A stretch of DNA of 64,000 bases from Actinomycetes bacterium (GTDB taxonomy: Bacteria > Actinomycetota > Acidimicrobiia > Acidimicrobiales > RAAP-2). Positions 28,014 to 40,641 of the stretch are shown here, one piece after another. The notes under the pieces are model-generated. The model was not told the origin of the DNA. It did not search any database and was given only the letters and a program-made list of their open reading frames with translations. Numbering within the stretch: the stretch's first letter is position 1; each line of letters starts with the position of its first letter. A program made the translations under genes and the position numbers. The stretch is from positions 1-64,000 of the forward strand of contig JAKBNL010000002.1 of the NCBI GenBank assembly GCA_021831035.1, read 5' to 3'.

Positions 28014-28753
28014 TGCGAAATGGTAGTGGAGGCGACGTCGGACGCGCGACCGACGGCCTCGTACAGACGGCGCACCTCGGCGAGCGTGAGGGGACGCGCG
28101 CCACCCGGTGCCAGGGTGGGGTCGCTGAGGGGCCCGATCCGGGTGCGCACGAGACGGGTCACCTCGTGGCCGACGGCCGCGCACATCCGTCGGACCTGGC
28201 GGTTGCGCCCCTCGTGGATCACGATCCGGATCAGCCCCTCGCTCACCCGGCTCACCTGGGCCGGTGCGGTCACCCCGTCGTCGAGCTCGACCCCCTCGCG
28301 CAGCCGTCGCAGGTCGCCCGGGGCGGGGTCGCCCTCGACGCGGGCGAGGTACTCCTTGGGCACCCCCGAGCTCGGGTGCGTGAGCAGGTGCGCGAGACGA
28401 CCGTCGTTGGTCACGAGCAGGAGGCCCTCGGTGTTCATGTCGAGGCGGCCCACCGGGAAGACCCGCACCGGGGCGTTGACGAGGTCGAGGACCGTCGTGC
28501 GACCCTGGGGGTCCGACGCGGTCGTCACCACCCCGGCGGGCTTGTTGACCAGGTAGTAGACGGTGGTCGGAGAGGTCGGGGCGATAACCCCGTCGACGCG
28601 GATCTCCTGGGCCTCGGGGTCGACGCGATTGCCGAGCACGGCGACGCGTCCGTCCACGGTGACCCGCCCGGCGCTGATCAGCAGCTCGCAGGTCCGTCGG
28701 GACCCGTAGCCGGCGCGGGCCAGCGTCTTTTGCAGCCGCTCGCCCCCGTCCAC
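28010..28753 (-). CDS. rluB: 23S rRNA pseudouridine synthase, RluB/RsuA family
   Basis: 247 aa. The N-terminal S4 RNA-binding domain (RLQKTLARAGYGSRRTCELL) is followed by a pseudouridine synthase domain with the catalytic Asp in GRLDMNTEGLLLVTNDG. KEYLARVEG and HEGRNRQVRRMCAAVGHEV are the other family blocks. The standard scpA-scpB-rluB arrangement supports RluB rather than RsuA. GTG at 28753 directly follows the scpB stop. Confidence 0.94.
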   Translation of the reverse strand: MDGGERLQKTLARAGYGSRRTCELLISAGRVTVDGRVAVLGNRVDPEAQEIRVDGVIAPTSPTTVYYLVNKPAGVVTTASDPQGRTTVLDLVNAPVRVFPVGRLDMNTEGLLLVTNDGRLAHLLTHPSSGVPKEYLARVEGDPAPGDLRRLREGVELDDGVTAPAQVSRVSEGLIRIVIHEGRNRQVRRMCAAVGHEVTRLVRTRIGPLSDPTLAPGGARPLTLAEVRRLYEAVGRASDVASTTISQ

Positions 28754-29347
28754 CTAGGACGCCTCGGGGCCGGCCTCGTCGAGCTCGACGGCCATCTCCT
28801 CAGAGATCGCCCGGGCCTCCTCGACGGGCGTCAGGAACTCCTCGATCGGCGGCAGCTCGTCGAGCGAGGCGAGGCCCAGCCGGTCCAAGAAGAGGTCGGT
28901 CGTTCCGTAGAGGATCGGCTGACCCGGGGCCTGGGCTCGACCGCGCTCTTCGATGTAGCCGCGCTGCTCGAGCAGGCGAACGACCCCGTCCACGTTCACC
29001 CCGCGCAGTGCGCTGATCTGGGCGCGCGAGATCGGTTGACGGTAGGCGACGATGGCGAGCGTCTCGAGGGCCGCGGAGCTGAGCCGGTGGCTCACGTCAC
29101 GGTTGGCGAAGCGCGTGACCCAGGCCGCGACCTCGGGCGCGGACTGCATGACCCAGCCGCTGGCGAGCTCGGCCAACTCGAAGCCGCGTCGCTCGGCGTG
29201 GAACTCCTCGCGCAGGGCCCGCAGCGCCCCGGTCACCACCGAGCCGTCGGCCTCGACCGCGTCGGCCAGCTCCTCGGCCGAGATCGGCTCCAGGGCCACG
29301 GTGAGCAGGGCCTCGAGCTTCTGCTCGAGCGAGAGCTCATCCCTCAT
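28754..29347 (-). CDS. scpB: Segregation and condensation protein B
   Basis: 197 aa; two winged-helix domains that bind the ScpA-SMC complex for chromosome segregation. The central LSSAALETLAIVAYRQPISR and the following RGVNVDGVVRLLEQRGYIEE are diagnostic. ATG at 29347 overlaps the scpA end by 11 bases. Confidence 0.95.
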   Translation of the reverse strand: MRDELSLEQKLEALLTVALEPISAEELADAVEADGSVVTGALRALREEFHAERRGFELAELASGWVMQSAPEVAAWVTRFANRDVSHRLSSAALETLAIVAYRQPISRAQISALRGVNVDGVVRLLEQRGYIEERGRAQAPGQPILYGTTDLFLDRLGLASLDELPPIEEFLTPVEEARAISEEMAVELDEAGPEAS

Positions 29348-30113
29348 ACAGGTCCACCCCTCCGACGTCGACCCCGCGATCGGAGTCGATCCAGGCCACC
29401 TGGACGTCCCCGAAAGTCCGACCCTGACCGAGTTCGACGTGGCCCAACTTGCACAGCTCCAAGAGCGCGAGGAAGTGGACGATGACCTCGATCCGGGTCT
29501 CCAGACCCGCGGTCAACTCGCGGAAGGTGACCCGACCGAGGCTCGGGAGGCGCTGGGCCAGCGTGACCACGGTCTCGGCGACGGTCACCGCGTCGACGGT
29601 CACGTGGTCGAGGCGCACCACCGGGACGGGCTTCTCCTCGATCCCGCGCAGGTACGCCAGCGCGACCTGGGCGGGGGTGATCCCCGTGAGCAGGTCCGGG
29701 GGCTCGACGACGAACCCCTCGTTCACCCCGCGCAGGCGGGGGAAGCTCCGACTCGCGCGCTCGAAGAGCGACGCGAACGCGTCGGCCAGCCCGGCGTAGG
29801 TGCGCAACTCGAGCAGCCGGGCGAGCAGCACGTCGCGCTCCTCCCAGCCCACGAACTCCTCGTCCGGTTCCCCGTCGTCGGGCTCGGGCAGGAGCCGCTG
29901 GCTCTTCATCTCGACCAGGATCGCCCCGATCAGGAGGAACTCGGAGAGCTCCTCCAGGGTGACGGTGTCGGCGGCCTCGCGCAGGTGGGCCACGAAGCCG
30001 TCGATGACCGGTGCGAGGGGCACCTCGAGGACGTCGACCTCGTGGGTGGAGATCAGCTGGACCAGGAGTTCCACGGGTCCCGAGAAGGCCGGCGTCGTCA
30101 CGACGAAGGTCAC
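29337..30113 (-). CDS. scpA: Segregation and condensation protein A
   Basis: 258-aa kleisin of the SMC complex. FSGPVELLVQLISTHEVDVLE is the N-terminal SMC-neck-binding part, EFLLIGAILVEMKSQRLLP the conserved helix, and FLALLELCKLGHVELGQ the C-terminal winged helix that binds the SMC head. GTG at 30113 lies six bases after TAGAGT, so the mRNA for this eight-gene operon (scpA to plsC) is predicted to be leaderless. Confidence 0.95.
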   Translation of the reverse strand: MTFVVTTPAFSGPVELLVQLISTHEVDVLEVPLAPVIDGFVAHLREAADTVTLEELSEFLLIGAILVEMKSQRLLPEPDDGEPDEEFVGWEERDVLLARLLELRTYAGLADAFASLFERASRSFPRLRGVNEGFVVEPPDLLTGITPAQVALAYLRGIEEKPVPVVRLDHVTVDAVTVAETVVTLAQRLPSLGRVTFRELTAGLETRIEVIVHFLALLELCKLGHVELGQGRTFGDVQVAWIDSDRGVDVGGVDLYEG

Positions 30114-30119
30114 CGCGCA

Positions 30120-30125
30120 ACTCTA
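30120..30125 (-). promoter_or_regulatory. Leaderless promoter -10 box of the scpA operon
   Basis: TAGAGT, then TGCGCG, then the GTG of scpA on the minus strand; 27 bp from the divergent trpS hexamer. Confidence 0.6.
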
Positions 30126-30152
30126 CAGCGTGGTACGCGCGCCGCCCTCTCG

Positions 30153-30158
30153 TAGCAT
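30153..30158 (+). promoter_or_regulatory. Leaderless promoter -10 box of trpS
   Basis: TAGCAT, then TGGCCG, then the ATG of trpS at 30165. With no leader there is no room for a T-box riboswitch. Confidence 0.6.
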
Positions 30159-30164
30159 TGGCCG

Positions 30165-31133
30165 ATGCGGATCTTCTCGGGCATGCAACCTTCCGGCGAC
30201 CTGCACCTGGGCAACTACCTGGGGGCGCTGCGCCAGTGGGTGACCTCCCAGAACCCCGACGCGTTCTACTGTGTCGTCGACCTGCACGCCCTCACCCTGC
30301 CCATCGATCCGGCGGTCCTCGCCCGCCAACGCCGCGAGCTCTTCGCGACCTTCGTCGCCGCCGGTCTCGACCCCGCCGTGTCGACGATTTTCTTCCAGAG
30401 CGACGTCGCCTCCCACGCTCGACTGAACTGGCTGCTGGAGTGCGTGGCGAGCTTCGGCGAACTGGGCCGGATGACGGCCTTCAAGGAGAAGGCCGAGCGT
30501 GGCGAGGGCTACCGAGTCGGCCTGTTCACCTACCCGGTCCTCATGGCGGGGGACATCCTGCTCTACGAGACCGAGGAGGTCCCGGTCGGCGACGACCAGC
30601 GTCAGCACCTCGAACTGTGTCGCGATCTCGCCCAGCGCTTCAACCACCGTTACGGCGAGACCTTCCGGGTGCCGCGTGCGGTCGTCCCGTCGGTCGCCGC
30701 CCGCGTCATGGACCTCCAGGAACCGACCCGCAAGATGAGCAAGTCCCTCTCGAGTTCCCTGGGGTCGATCTTCATCGTCGACGCGCCCGAGGCTATCGCC
30801 CGCAAGATCGCGCGAGCCGTTACCGACACCGACGGCGAGGTCCGTCCCGACTGGGAGCGCAAGCCGGGCCTCACGAACCTGCTCGAGATCTTCGCCAGCT
30901 TCGAGGGTTCGTCGGTCGAGGCGGTGGCGGCCCGCTACACCCGCTACGGCGACCTCAAGCGCGACCTCTCCGAACTGGTCGTGAGCTCGCTCGCGCCGAT
31001 CCGCGAGCGCTACGGCGAGCTCCTGGCGGCGCCCGAGCACCTGGCCGACCTAGCCGCTCGCGGGGCCGCCGCGGCCTCCACCGTCGCCGAGCCCGTCTAC
31101 GAGCGCGCGGCACGCGCGATGGGCCTCGGTTAG
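30165..31133 (+). CDS. trpS: Tryptophanyl-tRNA synthetase
   Basis: 322-aa class I synthetase. The HIGH-type motif is SGMQPSGDLHLGNYLGALRQ near residue 4-23, and the KMSKS loop is KMSKSLSSSLGS near residue 190. VPVGDDQRQHLELCRDLAQ binds the adenylate and is typical of TrpS. It charges tRNA-Trp in the cytoplasm. Its stop overlaps the M50 protease stop on the other strand by three bases. Confidence 0.96.
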   Translation: MRIFSGMQPSGDLHLGNYLGALRQWVTSQNPDAFYCVVDLHALTLPIDPAVLARQRRELFATFVAAGLDPAVSTIFFQSDVASHARLNWLLECVASFGELGRMTAFKEKAERGEGYRVGLFTYPVLMAGDILLYETEEVPVGDDQRQHLELCRDLAQRFNHRYGETFRVPRAVVPSVAARVMDLQEPTRKMSKSLSSSLGSIFIVDAPEAIARKIARAVTDTDGEVRPDWERKPGLTNLLEIFASFEGSSVEAVAARYTRYGDLKRDLSELVVSSLAPIRERYGELLAAPEHLADLAARGAAAASTVAEPVYERAARAMGLG

Positions 31134-31753
31134 CGCAACAGCGAGATCCACCAGGTCTCGAGGTCGCCCAGCCACGTCGTACCGACGTGGAAGACGGCGT
31201 AGTCGAGGAAGATCAGGATCAGCAGGTAGGGCAGGAGCCGGGCCCGCCAGTGGTAGTAGCGCGGCAGGGAGCGCACCGGGAGGAATCGTTCGATGATCGC
31301 CGAGCCGTCGAGCGGGGGGATCGGGATCATGTTGAATACGGCGAGCACCAGGTTCGAGAGTCCCACCGCGATCCCGAAGAGCCAGAGGTGGTAGCTGTTG
31401 TTGACGTGCATCGCGAACTCGCACACCCCGTAGCCCACCGCCGAGAGCACCACGTTGGTGGCCGGTCCGGCGAGCCCCACCCAGAGGGCCTGCTGGCGCG
31501 GACGGCGCAGGCGCCCCACGTTCACCGGCACGGGCTTGGCGTAGCCGAAGGCGGGCAGGCCCGAGAGCACGAGCAGGGCCGGCAGCAACAGGGTCCCGAA
31601 GAGGTCGACGTGGCGCAGGGGGTTGAGCGAGAGACGGTGCGCGTCGCGGGCCGTGGGGTCCCCGAAGAGGTACGCGACGTAGCCGTGGCTCACCTCGTGC
31701 AGCACGATCGAGGGCACGAGGGCGATGAAGAAGTAGATCTCGAAGGTGTTCAC
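31130..31753 (-). CDS. Site-2 protease family membrane metallopeptidase (M50)
   Basis: 207 aa with six hydrophobic stretches. The zinc site is HEVSHG (HExxH) at residue 19 and the third ligand is in NMIPIPPLDGS near residue 138, both inside the membrane as expected for S2P. NPLRHVDLFGT is also conserved. The protein lacks PDZ or CBS domains, so it belongs to the small, substrate-unknown group next to scpA, trpS or xerD in many genomes. GTG at 31753, six bases after the xerD stop. Confidence 0.9.
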   Translation of the reverse strand: MNTFEIYFFIALVPSIVLHEVSHGYVAYLFGDPTARDAHRLSLNPLRHVDLFGTLLLPALLVLSGLPAFGYAKPVPVNVGRLRRPRQQALWVGLAGPATNVVLSAVGYGVCEFAMHVNNSYHLWLFGIAVGLSNLVLAVFNMIPIPPLDGSAIIERFLPVRSLPRYYHWRARLLPYLLILIFLDYAVFHVGTTWLGDLETWWISLLR

Positions 31754-31759
31754 GCGCTC

Positions 31760-32645
31760 TCAGTCGTGGGCTCGGGGGTGTGCATCACGGTACTCGCGCT
31801 GGAGTGTCGTGACGGCGACGGCCGTATAGACCTGGGTCGTCGCGATCGAGGCGTGGCCCAGGAGCTCTTGGACGGTACGCACGTCGGCACCGTGGGCGAG
31901 CATGTGCGTGGCGCAGCTGTGGCGGAAGGCGTGGGCGCTCACGCCCCGAGCCGGCACCCCCACCGCGAGGGCCCGGCGCCGGACCACCAGGTCCACTCCC
32001 TGGCGGCTGAGCGGATCGCCCCGGGCGTTCACGAAGAGCCGGTCCGTGCGGCCGCCGGCGAGCAGCGCGGCGCGTCCCCCGGGCGCGAGGTAGGCGTCGA
32101 GGGCCCGGCGCAGGCTCCGGCCCACCGGGACCAGGCGCTGCTTGTTGCCCTTTCCGGTCACCCGGAGCACCTCCTCGTCGAGGTCGAGGTCGGCGAGGCC
32201 GATCCCACAGACCTCGCTCACCCGGGCCCCGGTGCCGTAGAGGGTCTCGAGCAGGGCCCGATCGCGACGGTCGAGTGGACCCTCGTCGGGCACGCCGTCG
32301 ATGATGGCGAAGACGACCTCCTCCGAGAGCGGCTTGGGTAGGCTGCGGCCCCGGCGCGATGGCGCGAGCCGAGCCGTCGGATCCTCGACGAGCACGCGCT
32401 CCTCGACGAGGAAGCCGTACCAGCCCCGGATGGCCGCCAGGGCGCGCGCGACGCTCGCCGCCGCCTGGGTCGAGCGCAGCGCGTTGGCGTAGCGCTCGAA
32501 CTCCTCGGGTGTCAGTGCGAGGGGGTCGCGGTCCCTCTCGTCGGCCCAGGCCACGAGGCGGCGCAGGTCACGTCGATAGGCCTCGAGCGTGGCGCGCGAG
32601 CGGCCCCGCTCGACCGCCAGCCACTGCAGGTACTCCTCGAGGGGC

Positions 32646-32668
<23 letters not shown>
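31760..32668 (-). CDS. xerD: Tyrosine recombinase XerD/XerC
   Basis: 302 aa. The SAM-like N-terminal core-binding domain (LEEYLQWLAVERGRSRATLE) is followed by a catalytic domain with the full set: Arg in GTGARVSEV, Lys in GKGNKQR, H-x2-R in HAFRHSCATHML, His in LGHASI and the nucleophile in TTQVYTAV. It resolves chromosome dimers at dif. The chromosomal setting beside pyrG and nudix, common for actinobacterial xerD, argues against a phage integrase. Start is either GTG 32668 or ATG 32656; the first overlaps the nudix end by 23 bases. Confidence 0.92.
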
Positions 32669-36481
<3,813 letters not shown>

Positions 36482-36489
<8 letters not shown>

Positions 36490-37321
36490 GTCCCTCGCGC
36501 AGGCTCCGCCGCAGGCGCGAGGCCAGGCCGAAGTTGCGCGTGGCCACGACCCGCACCGGTCGCGCGTTACGCCGCACGACGACCGAGCCACCGGGCTCGA
36601 GCGTCGCGACGCGCTGTCCGTCGCCCACCACCACCGCGGGCTTGTCGAGCACCTCGAGGCGCACGACGGCGTCGGCGGGGACGATGATCGAGCGGTCGAT
36701 CGTGAAGTGGGGGGCCACCGGGGTGATCACGAGCAGCCCCATCGAGGGGTCGACCACCGGTCCCCCGGCCGACAGGCTGTAGCCCGTGCTGCCGGTCGGC
36801 GTGGACACCATGGCGCCGTCGGCGGTGTAGGTGAGGTACTCCTCGTCGTCGACGTAGGTGCGCACCTTGACCATGTGCCCCGCCGCGGGACGCTCGACCA
36901 CGACCTCGTTCAGCGCGAACTCGTCCTCGACGACGCCGTCGACGTCGATGCGCAGTGCCAGTCGCTCGACCACCGGCGCCCCCTCCAGCGCCCCCACGAC
37001 GGTGGAGGCCACCTCGGTCGAGGGCACGTCGAGCAAGAACCCGACCTGGCCCAGGTTCACCGCCACGATCCGGGCGCCGGCGCGGTGGGTCAGGCGGGCG
37101 GCCCGCAGGAACGTGCCGTCCCCCCCGAGGCTGACGACGACGGTCTTCGGTCCGACCGGAGGGTCGACCGCGGCGTCGAGCAGGTGCAGCGACGAGTCGA
37201 CGCCGAGCGCCCCGAGCTCGGCCCCGACCGCCGCGGCGAGCTCGAGGGCGTCGGTCCGGTTCGAGAACGCGGTGAAGAGCAGGTCGGACAGGATCGACCT
37301 CGTGGGGGGATTCGGGGGCAA
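36482..37321 (-). CDS. nadK: NAD kinase
   Basis: 279 aa; phosphorylates NAD to NADP. The catalytic SLGGDGTFLRAAR motif is near residue 62, NLGQVGFL follows, and STPTGSTGYSLSAGGP is the conserved NAD-binding block. No ATG or GTG fits: the first usable start is TTG at 37321 (MPPNPPTRSILSDLL). The frame is identical with that of the preceding PEBP gene, whose TAG stop lies six codons upstream of this TTG. No ribosome site is seen, so nadK probably depends on translation of the upstream gene. Confidence 0.92.
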
Positions 37322-37339
37322 CGGTCGTCGCGTCGCGGG

Positions 37340-37867
37340 CTAGCGCTGCTCGTAGGTGGCGACGATCATCCCTCGGGCGAGGGTGTGCATGAAGAGGTTG
37401 AACCCCAGGTAGGCCGGGGTGGCCCCGTCGGGCAGGTCCAGGCTGGCGACGTCGAGCGCGTGGACCACGAAGTAGTAGTGGTGCGGCCCGTGGCCGGCCG
37501 GCGGCGCGGCCCCGATGAAGCGGTGCAGGCCGGCGTCGTTGGCCAGCGTGATCGCCCCCTCGGGCAGTCCCCCGTGGCCGTCCCCCGCTCCCGCCGGGAG
37601 CGAGGTGACACCCTTGGGCAGGTCGTAGACGGCCCAGTGCCAGAAACCCGAGGCGGTGGGGGCGTCGGGGTCGTAGCAGGTCACCGCGAAACTCTCGGTC
37701 TCTCTCGGGAAGCCCCGCCAGGAGAGCTGCGGGGAGGTGTCGGTGCCGCCGGCGCCCATGAGGCCGCTCACCTGGGCCCGGGGAAGCTCGGCGCCCTCGT
37801 CGATGTCCTCCGAGGTGACCTCGAAGGAGGGGACGGCCGGGAGCTCGGCGTAGGGGTTACGGGACAT
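37340..37867 (-). CDS. YbhB/YbcL family (PEBP, Raf kinase inhibitor-like) protein
   Basis: 175 aa, phosphatidylethanolamine-binding-protein fold. The ligand pocket is marked by [20 protein letters not shown] near residue 64 and by [13 protein letters not shown]. Bacterial members are cytoplasmic with poorly known function. ATG at 37867 has AAGGAGGCAGCG upstream, a strong ribosome site. It is the first gene of PEBP-nadK-recN. Confidence 0.9.
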   Translation of the reverse strand: MSRNPYAELPAVPSFEVTSEDIDEGAELPRAQVSGLMGAGGTDTSPQLSWRGFPRETESFAVTCYDPDAPTASGFWHWAVYDLPKGVTSLPAGAGDGHGGLPEGAITLANDAGLHRFIGAAPPAGHGPHHYYFVVHALDVASLDLPDGATPAYLGFNLFMHTLARGMIVATYEQR

Positions 37868-37897
37868 CGCTGCCTCCTTGTCGAGAGCGTCACGGTG

Positions 37898-37903
37898 ACT
37901 CTA
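37898..37903 (-). promoter_or_regulatory. -10 box TAGAGT of the PEBP-nadK-recN operon
   Basis: TAGAGT on the minus strand, 30 bases before the PEBP ATG, giving a leader of about 24 nt with the AAGGAGG site. A small dyad GTCAC-N-GTGAC (37889-37899) overlaps the hexamer by two bases and could be an operator. Confidence 0.45.
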
Positions 37904-37941
37904 GCGAGGCCCCTTGACCGGCGCACCCCTCGCCCGGCTCC

Positions 37942-37947
37942 TACACT
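37942..37947 (+). promoter_or_regulatory. -10 box TACACT for the DMFase-like gene
   Basis: TACACT lies 30 bases before the GTG at 37978, with a GGAGGAG ribosome site in between. Confidence 0.4.
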
Positions 37948-37977
37948 CTCCCGACGGGCACGACGCCGGAGGAGACC

Positions 37978-39615
37978 GTGAAGAGCCGCCGCACACTCGT
38001 CGTGGGTCTCGCGGCCCTCGCGTCGAGCCTTACCCCCCTCGTGGCCGCCTCGGCGACGTCGACCACCACGACCACGTCACCCTCGGGCGGCACCACGACG
38101 ACCACGGCCGTGGCCCGCACCTACCTCGGTCCCGACGGCGTCGTGTCGTCGGCCATCGTCGCCGAGAACAAGCGACGCGGCACCACCTCGTGGCGAATCG
38201 GGCCCAACACCTCGGTCACGGCTATCCAGGGTTTCGCCAACACGACCTACGCGGCGATCGGTCAGAGCGTGACCCTGCGGGTGTCGACCGACCTCCCGCG
38301 GTACCGCGTCGTCGCGTACCGGATGGGGTACTACCAGGGCCTCGGCGCGCGCGAAGTCTGGAGCTCGGGCCAACTCATCGGACAACGCCAACCAGCCTGC
38401 CCGCTCGACCCGTCGACGAACATGGTCAGTTGCGCCAACTGGACGCCGTCGCTCAGCTTCCCCGTCACCTCGGCGTTCGTGCCCGGTGACTACCTGTTGA
38501 AACTCGTGGCCGGTCCCCGCGCCGCGAGCTACGTCCCACTCACGATCTGGGATCCGCACAGTCGCGCGACCTACGTCATCATGAACCGCTCGCTGGTTGA
38601 GCAGGGCTGGAACACCTACGGCGGATTTTCCTACTACGCCGGGGTCGGGCCGTGCATCCTGGACACGAGCTCCTACCCGCCGTGCAACCGCGCTCGGGTG
38701 GTCTCCTTCGACCGTCCCTACGACACCGGGGCGGGTTCGTCGGACTTCCTGACCAACGAGTACCCCCTCGTGCGCCTGGCCGAGAAGGAGGGGCTCGACG
38801 TCACCTACATCACCGACATCACCCTCGACGAGCACCCGTCGCTCCTGCTCGCCCACAAGGCGCTGCTCACCCTCGATCACGACGAGACCTGGACCTACCA
38901 GGAGCGTCTCGCGGTCCTGCGCGCCACCGCGCGGGGGGTGAACGTCGTCTACTTCGGCGCCGCGGCGATGGTGCGCCACGCGCGGCTGGAGCCCTCCGCC
39001 CTCGGCCCCGACCGCCAGGAGGTCGACTACCGCAACGGCGCCGAGGACCCGCTCTTCGGCCACGGCCCCCCCGAGCAGGTGACGGGCAACACCTGGGAGG
39101 ACCCGCCGGCCGACTGGTCGCCGGTGCCCCAGATCGGCGAGGAGTACGTCGGCTACCTGGCCCCGGGGCAGAGCGCGCCGATGGTCGTGACCGACGCCGG
39201 CTCCTGGCTGTACCGCGGCACGGGGCTGCACAACGGCTCGACGATCCCCGGGGTCATCGCCTCGGACATCGACCGGGTCATCCCCTCGGCGGCCAACCCC
39301 GCCAACCTCGAGATCCTCTCGCACTCGCCCATCCCGACCTCGACCGGGACGTTCAGCTCGACGACCTGGGCCGGCTACACCTACGCCGACTTCGTCTACT
39401 TCACCGATCCGCATAGCCTGGCCGGCGTCGTCGACACCGGCAACAACGTGTGGATCGGTGACCTGCGGCCCTGTCCGCGCAGCGACCCGGGCTGTCCGAC
39501 GCCGCTGATGACGGCGATGACCAACAACATCTTGCGCCTGGTCGGTCGGGGCCCCGCCGGTCGGTACGAACCGTCCCACAACAACCTGGCCTCCGTCGCG
39601 CCCGCCGGTTCCTGA
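37978..39615 (+). CDS. Exported protein with N,N-dimethylformamidase beta-subunit-like domain
   Basis: 545 aa. A signal peptide (KSRRTLVVGLAALASSLTPL, cleavage near ASA at residue 26) is followed by a Thr-rich linker (residues 28-46). The remainder resembles the C-terminal domain of the N,N-dimethylformamidase large subunit: RVVAYRMGYYQGLGAREVW, then TYVIMNRSLVEQGWNTYGGF and LDVTYITDITLDEHP, an amidotransferase-like fold. It is found in many actinobacteria as a secreted protein without known substrate; actual DMFase activity is not implied. GTG at 37978 has GGAGGAGACC before it. Confidence 0.8.
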   Translation: MKSRRTLVVGLAALASSLTPLVAASATSTTTTTSPSGGTTTTTAVARTYLGPDGVVSSAIVAENKRRGTTSWRIGPNTSVTAIQGFANTTYAAIGQSVTLRVSTDLPRYRVVAYRMGYYQGLGAREVWSSGQLIGQRQPACPLDPSTNMVSCANWTPSLSFPVTSAFVPGDYLLKLVAGPRAASYVPLTIWDPHSRATYVIMNRSLVEQGWNTYGGFSYYAGVGPCILDTSSYPPCNRARVVSFDRPYDTGAGSSDFLTNEYPLVRLAEKEGLDVTYITDITLDEHPSLLLAHKALLTLDHDETWTYQERLAVLRATARGVNVVYFGAAAMVRHARLEPSALGPDRQEVDYRNGAEDPLFGHGPPEQVTGNTWEDPPADWSPVPQIGEEYVGYLAPGQSAPMVVTDAGSWLYRGTGLHNGSTIPGVIASDIDRVIPSAANPANLEILSHSPIPTSTGTFSSTTWAGYTYADFVYFTDPHSLAGVVDTGNNVWIGDLRPCPRSDPGCPTPLMTAMTNNILRLVGRGPAGRYEPSHNNLASVAPAGS

Positions 39616-39634
39616 CGCACGCCGCGCGTCTCGG

Positions 39635-39640
39635 TAGTCT
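39635..39640 (+). promoter_or_regulatory. -10 box TAGTCT for the deazaflavin-dependent reductase gene
   Basis: TAGTCT lies 13 bases before the ATG at 39654; the predicted leader is only about 7-8 nt, so the mRNA would be nearly leaderless. Confidence 0.4.
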
Positions 39641-39653
39641 GAGGCGAGAGACC

Positions 39654-40091
39654 ATGACCGACACCCCGACCCGACCCGAGCCCAACGCCTTCAACCGTCA
39701 GGTGATCGACGCCCTGCGCGCGAGCGGGGGCGTGCTCACCGAGGGACCCTTCGCCGGCGCGCCCCTGCTCGTCCTGCACACCCGCGGTCGGCGATCGGGA
39801 CGGACCTACGAGAACCCGATGATGTACCTCGAACTCGACGGGCACGTCTACGTCTTCGCGTCGCGGGCCGGCCACCCCGATCACCCCGACTGGTACCTCA
39901 ACCTCGTCGCCGACCCCGCGGTCACCGTCGAGCGCGGCGGCGAGCGCTACCCGGCGCGGGCGGAGGTGCTCGACGAGGGCGACCGGGCGCGCGTGTACCG
40001 TCTCCAGAGCGAGGCCTTCCCCCAGTTCGCCGAGTACCAGCGTCAGACGACTCGGGTGATCCCGGTGGTCGAGCTGGTCCGCGCCGGTTGA
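39654..40091 (+). CDS. F420-dependent (DDN-type) nitroreductase-family protein
   Basis: 145 aa, split beta-barrel fold of deazaflavin-dependent reductases. LLVLHTRGRRSGRTYENPMM binds the F420 phosphate (TxGRxSG-x-R), followed by YVFASRAGHPDHPDWYLNL with the SxxGxxxxPxWYxNL block. AFPQFAEYQRQTTRVIPVV ends the family pattern. It reduces unsaturated or quinone-like compounds with F420H2 in related proteins; the substrate here is unknown. It implies that the host makes F420. Confidence 0.92.
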   Translation: MTDTPTRPEPNAFNRQVIDALRASGGVLTEGPFAGAPLLVLHTRGRRSGRTYENPMMYLELDGHVYVFASRAGHPDHPDWYLNLVADPAVTVERGGERYPARAEVLDEGDRARVYRLQSEAFPQFAEYQRQTTRVIPVVELVRAG

Positions 40092-40097
40092 CCGCAC

Positions 40098-40640
40098 GTG
40101 GGCGTCGCCGACGAGCTCGCCCGCCTGATCGCCCACCGCGACGCCGGCGAACTCACCGATGAGGAGTTCCAGGCGGCCAAGGCCGACCTTCTCTCGCACC
40201 CTGAGCGAGCCCGGATCGAGACCGCCGGCGTCGAGGTCGAGGGGATCTCCCCGGTGCGCAGGCGCAACCGCCGCCGGGCGCTCGTCGCGGCCACGGTGAT
40301 CGTGCTCGCGCTGGTGGGCTGGGTTGTGGTGAGTGAGGCGATGATCGGCGGGGCCCGGCTCGAGGTGCGCGTGACCTCGGTCACGGCGGTCAACGCCGAC
40401 GTCGTCGAGATCCACGCTACGTTCACCAACGTCGGTGGCCGCGCCAGTCTCGGGCTCTGCCAGGTCACGGTGAGCCTGCCGGGCTCGAGCGGCTCCTCAC
40501 CCCTCCAGACGCCCCCGGAGCCTCTCACCACGGCCCCGGTTCCCCCCGGCGGCACGGCCTCGGGCCGGGCCGAGGTCGTCGTGGTCGCGGGTGACGCCCG
40601 GCGGGTCACCACGCGCGACCTCTCCTTCGCCTGCCAGTAG
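40098..40640 (+). CDS. SHOCT-domain membrane protein
   Basis: 180 aa. Residues 3-33 (ADELARLIAHRDAGELTDEE and following) form a SHOCT-type short C-terminal-like domain, here at the N-terminus. One transmembrane helix (about 59-80, RALVAATVIVLALVGWVVVS) leads into an exported beta-rich domain (ARLEVRVTSVTAVNADVVEI) with two cysteines (SLGLCQVTV and LSFACQ) that may form a disulfide. Function unknown. The GTG starts seven bases after the reductase stop, so the two are probably co-transcribed. Confidence 0.7.
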   Translation: MGVADELARLIAHRDAGELTDEEFQAAKADLLSHPERARIETAGVEVEGISPVRRRNRRRALVAATVIVLALVGWVVVSEAMIGGARLEVRVTSVTAVNADVVEIHATFTNVGGRASLGLCQVTVSLPGSSGSSPLQTPPEPLTTAPVPPGGTASGRAEVVVVAGDARRVTTRDLSFACQ

Positions 40641-40641
40641 G

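Noticed and set aside
30126-30164. T-box leader before trpS.
   Set aside because: Only 51 bp separate scpA and trpS, and the -10 box ends six bases before the ATG.
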